22,924 bases of DNA from a virus, in IMG/VR virus record IMGVR_UViG_3300017739_000123, positions 1 through 22,924 of that record; one strand, given 5' to 3'. Shown here one piece after another: positions 20,877 to 22,924 of the stretch (its first letter is position 1; every line of letters begins with the position of its first letter). The notes beneath the pieces were generated by a model, which saw only the letters and a program-made list of their open reading frames with translations, was not told the DNA's origin and did not search any database. The translations under genes were made by a program, and so were the position numbers.

Positions 20877-20901
20877 CTTTTCGTCAAACTGGGTGTATAA
20901 T
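20873..20901 (+). promoter_or_regulatory. TTTCG-type early promoter, copy 4
   Basis: TTGACT at 20873-20878, then TTTCGTC, 17-base spacer in all, TATAAT at 20896-20901. It is a variant of copies 1-3 (A to T at the last -35 base, G to T after TTTCG). Its -35 box overlaps the exonuclease stop codon. It serves the genes from 20930. Confidence 0.8.
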
Positions 20902-20929
20902 AGTATTATGATAACAAGTGAGATGATTT

Positions 20930-21163
20930 ATGCCAATTATTGTAGAAGAAATTAAACAACAGGTTGAAGAAGTTATTGTGCAAGCAGGTGAAGTTGCCAC
21001 AACAGCTCAATCTTATCTAAGCTGGAGTGATAAATCTGAAATTATGGTCGTGATGGCTATAGTTGGTGGTTTATGGCTCTTTTCCAAAATAACCGCCTAT
21101 GCACTAAAAATATTCGCAGGTCTATTTTTACTTGCTGGCACATTTGCAATTATATTTAATTAG
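20930..21163 (+). CDS. Small protein with two membrane segments
   Basis: 77 residues from ATG 20930, with GTGAGATG upstream as a weak ribosome site. An amphipathic N-terminal helix (IVEEIKQQVEEVIVQAGEV) is followed by two membrane segments (~38-54 and ~58-76). This layout is found in small phage membrane proteins such as holins or membrane anchors, but it is made in an early-type operon, so lysis is less likely. It leads the operon with gp33 and gp59. Confidence 0.6.
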   Translation: MPIIVEEIKQQVEEVIVQAGEVATTAQSYLSWSDKSEIMVVMAIVGGLWLFSKITAYALKIFAGLFLLAGTFAIIFN

Positions 21164-21171
21164 GAGATATT

Positions 21172-21573
21172 ATGCCAAACATACGAGTAGAATACACCAA
21201 CGAAGGTGAAGAGGTTATCATTGACCGTGATGTAATAAATTTAGATGGTGTCGAAAAAGCTTTTGATGATGTAGGTCAATTGATTGGTTTACCATCTAAG
21301 TCAATGAGACAAGAAATGGATAGCATCTATGAAGGTGTGGATAACAACGATCAATTTACTTTTCAGTTTGATGAAGAGGGTGGTGGTCAAACATCATCAC
21401 CATTTGAGGCTGTTGTTGATGATCAGGTCAAGATGAATGAAAAATATCCAAATGCTCTATATTCAACTTTTCCTTTTGAATATGAATTAATTGATAAGAG
21501 TGATTTACCATCCCAACCTACACTAAGGGTTGATTCTGATGAAAGTGATAAATTTTATTATAATGGAACTTAA
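21172..21573 (+). CDS. Acidic phage protein, unknown function
   Basis: 133 residues, strongly acidic, from ATG 21172 with GGAG at 21163-21166. It begins MPNIRVEYTNEGEEVIIDRD and contains a GQLIGLPSKSMRQEMDSIYEG segment, a glycine/acidic stretch and an acidic C-terminus. No membrane segment or catalytic motif. A DNA-mimic or protein-binding role would be speculation. Two bases separate it from gp33. Confidence 0.6.
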   Translation: MPNIRVEYTNEGEEVIIDRDVINLDGVEKAFDDVGQLIGLPSKSMRQEMDSIYEGVDNNDQFTFQFDEEGGGQTSSPFEAVVDDQVKMNEKYPNALYSTFPFEYELIDKSDLPSQPTLRVDSDESDKFYYNGT

Positions 21574-21575
21574 TC

Positions 21576-21800
21576 ATGGCTACAAAAGATGAGATGAAAA
21601 AATTTGCTATTGCAATTGAAGGTCTCGTTGCAAATACTGATTACACATATCTTGAAGCGATTGTTGAATATTGTAAAAAGACTGAATTAGAAGTTGAGGT
21701 TGCAGCTTCATTAATTAATGCTAATCTAAAATCAAAGATTGAATTACAGGCTAGCGATCTCAATTTACTTAAAGTTAAAAACTCTAAATTACCAATATGA
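21576..21800 (+). CDS. 33: gp33-like late-transcription coactivator
   Basis: 74 residues. MATKDEMKKFAIAIEGLV, then YLEAIVEYCKKTELEVEVAASLINANLKSKIELQA and a C-terminal LNLLKVKNSKLPI match the short phage late-transcription coactivator family (T4 gp33). In T4, gp33 binds the RNA polymerase beta flap with gp55 and couples late promoters to the sliding clamp gp45. The acidic/aliphatic helix pattern and hydrophobic C-terminal end, the clamp-binding part in T4, fit. It overlaps the gp59 gene by 4 bases, which strengthens the T4-type call. Confidence 0.82.
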   Translation: MATKDEMKKFAIAIEGLVANTDYTYLEAIVEYCKKTELEVEVAASLINANLKSKIELQASDLNLLKVKNSKLPI

Positions 21801-22417
21801 CCGGATATGATACTTTTGCATTATATAACTCACTCAAGTTGCATTTTACAAAAGATAGCTTTGACTTTTTTAAGTATGGTGGTAAATCTAGGATATCAGT
21901 AAATGCTTTTGAAAATAGAAAAGACAAATGGCACTTTTACAAGATTTCAAGGAAATATATAAAGAGAGAAGAGTTAATTTCTTTTCTGGTAGCCAACTTC
22001 TTAGAAAACGACAATATCTGGGCAGGTGAGTTATTAGAGGATAAATGTCATAAAGTATATTTGAGCAGACAAAAGGTCATTCAATCTCTATCTTACACTT
22101 TTAAAAATGATTGTTTAAGTTTATTTGAGGGTGCAGAAAATCCGAATGATGTTATCAAAACATCTGGTGACTACCCAATACTATTAAAAAGGGCATTACA
22201 AAAGGAGGTAGAGATTGAGACTTTATGTATATTAAATAATATACTCAAGTTTTTTGGTATGTGGAACCGTAAAATATCTGATACAATACGTTGGCCAGAC
22301 TATTATAGAAAAATATGCAAGTATGCCCCTTTTTTGAGGTATAATGTGTTACCTTATAGATTGGTATTAAAAGAGGTTATAAATAAACAACATGAAAACA
22401 TTAAAGACACTATATAA
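21797..22417 (+). CDS. 59: gp59-like DNA helicase loader
   Basis: 206 residues, close to T4 gp59 (217). The opening TGYDTFALYNSLKLHFTKDSFDFFKYGGKSRIS and KDKWHFYKISRKYIKREELISFLVANFLENDNIWAGELLED matches the T4 pattern (KLYLMIKQHMNGKYDVIKYN, then ISNLVANQDAWIGDIS). The C-terminal all-helical half is conserved in outline. gp59 loads the gp41 replicative helicase onto ssDNA covered by gp32. ATG 21797 overlaps the gp33 stop (ATGA). The next gene starts inside its 3' end. Confidence 0.85.
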   Translation: MTGYDTFALYNSLKLHFTKDSFDFFKYGGKSRISVNAFENRKDKWHFYKISRKYIKREELISFLVANFLENDNIWAGELLEDKCHKVYLSRQKVIQSLSYTFKNDCLSLFEGAENPNDVIKTSGDYPILLKRALQKEVEIETLCILNNILKFFGMWNRKISDTIRWPDYYRKICKYAPFLRYNVLPYRLVLKEVINKQHENIKDTI

Positions 22418-22924
22418 CGAATCTAGCTTAAGTAGGGTACATTCACATACTCAAGGTAGAAATGTCGGCATGATTACTGCCCATCGTGGTGAGTTTGACG
22501 CTTCTGAAAATAAGAAGAGAAACAAATCACTAGAGAAAGATATTCGTAAAGCCGGTCATGGTTTCATACGAGTAAAGGGTCGTTATATAGAGAATCATGG
22601 TACACCACAGGCAAGACCAGTTGATGAACATTCTTATCTAGTTGTTGGTAAGAAAGGTAAAGATGGTGGTGCATTGAAAGGCTTTCTCAAGAAGCATGGT
22701 GAAAAATACGGACAAGATTCTGTATTACATAAATCTCACGATTCTAATGAGGCACACTTACACGGCACCAAAGAAGGTGGTTATCCAGGTAAAGGTAAGA
22801 AAGAAAGTGTAGGAACTTTTCATCCAAACCGTGCAGGTGAGTTTCACACGGCTATGAAAGGTAAAAGAACATTTGCATTTGAAGAGGTAAGTTTTACAAC
22901 ACCTGTAACATTTTCTTCAAGGCA
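22392..22924 (+). CDS. DUF3293-like protein, cut by the window end
   Basis: At least 177 residues from ATG 22392, open to the end of the window, so the C-terminus is missing. It overlaps gp59 by 26 bases in another phase. MITAHRGEFDASENKKRNKSL, EKDIRKAGHGFIRVKGRY, DEHSYLVVG and KYGQDSVLHK follow the order of DUF3293 proteins (ITAxNP..N...L...L...G...EpSflv...fgQ). The His/Gly/Lys-rich segment after that is unusual for the bacterial family. Function unknown; similar proteins are frequent in marine phages. Confidence 0.7.
   Translation, partial: MKTLKTLYNESSLSRVHSHTQGRNVGMITAHRGEFDASENKKRNKSLEKDIRKAGHGFIRVKGRYIENHGTPQARPVDEHSYLVVGKKGKDGGALKGFLKKHGEKYGQDSVLHKSHDSNEAHLHGTKEGGYPGKGKKESVGTFHPNRAGEFHTAMKGKRTFAFEEVSFTTPVTFSSR

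Noticed and set aside
22378-22385. Perfect T4 late box TATAAATA
   Set aside because: Only six bases separate it from the ATG at 22392 and it lies inside gp59; a start there would leave no leader. Likely chance in AT-rich DNA.
1-22924. CRISPR arrays, insertion sequences, integrase and attachment sites
   Set aside because: No regularly spaced repeats, transposase or recombinase motifs were seen on either strand; the tRNA shows no duplicated 3' end elsewhere in the window.
1-22924. GATC avoidance as evidence for the restriction specificity
   Set aside because: GATC occurs repeatedly in the window (for example near 62, 596 and 842), so there is no visible avoidance and no inference about the recognition site can be drawn.

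Overview
The window reads as part of a lytic, marine T4-like myovirus genome, of the pelagimyophage/cyanophage type. The evidence is low-GC DNA, tightly packed genes with 1-4 base stop/start overlaps, and a set of T4-family replication and late-transcription genes: an RNase H-type 5' nuclease, a gp33-like late-transcription coactivator and a gp59-like helicase loader. These sit beside marine-phage accessory genes (A-type Fe-S carrier, ClpP-like protease, 2OG-Fe(II) oxygenase, sugar-nucleotide enzymes, a very glycine-rich adhesin-like protein). No integrase, rRNA or ribosomal protein gene is seen. SAR11 or a similar low-GC marine bacterium as host is inference.

Layout. (1) 1-5818, + strand: small phage genes, a 2OG-Fe(II) oxygenase, then a compact pair that looks like a complete type II restriction-modification system (PD-(D/E)XK nuclease plus D12/Dam-type N6-adenine methyltransferase). 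The pair is bordered by a 15-bp tandem duplication and a terminator that has a promoter nested in it. Next come a small membrane protein, a membrane-anchored SleB-type cell-wall hydrolase, three small proteins and a second adenine methyltransferase (MT-A70 type). (2) 5798-10655, - strand: read leftward from 10655, two membrane proteins (one with an EF-hand), a 49-residue basic protein, a 931-residue protein made of three glycine-rich modules, a secreted basic protein, a c-type cytochrome and an A-type Fe-S protein. This looks like a late virion/host-interaction block with a redox pair at its end. (3) 10656-10804: divergent control region with a strong sigma70-like promoter facing right. (4) 10805-16238, + strand: an unknown protein, RNase H, a T4-family conserved protein, then a five-gene run (nucleotidyltransferase, glycosyltransferase, RmlC-like epimerase, GalE-like epimerase, ClpP-like protease) joined by 4-base overlaps, then two small proteins. 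(5) 16239-16564: promoter, a candidate structured RNA closed by a 10-bp stem, an initiator-type tRNA-Met(CAT), and another promoter. (6) 16565-22924, + strand: early-type small genes under a family of near-identical promoters (TTGAC[AT]TTTCG, 17-bp spacer, TATAAT). They include envelope-targeted lipoproteins, a PD-(D/E)XK exonuclease, gp33, gp59 and a gene cut by the window end.

How the parts fit: the + strand groups carry replication, DNA modification, sugar-surface and host-envelope functions, and the - strand block carries probable structural and adhesion genes. The most unusual elements are the phage-borne restriction-modification pair, the cytochrome c/Fe-S pair, the initiator-type tRNA with its neighbouring structured RNA, the repeated promoter with a conserved TTTCG element, and a phage-encoded envelope lipoprotein operon.
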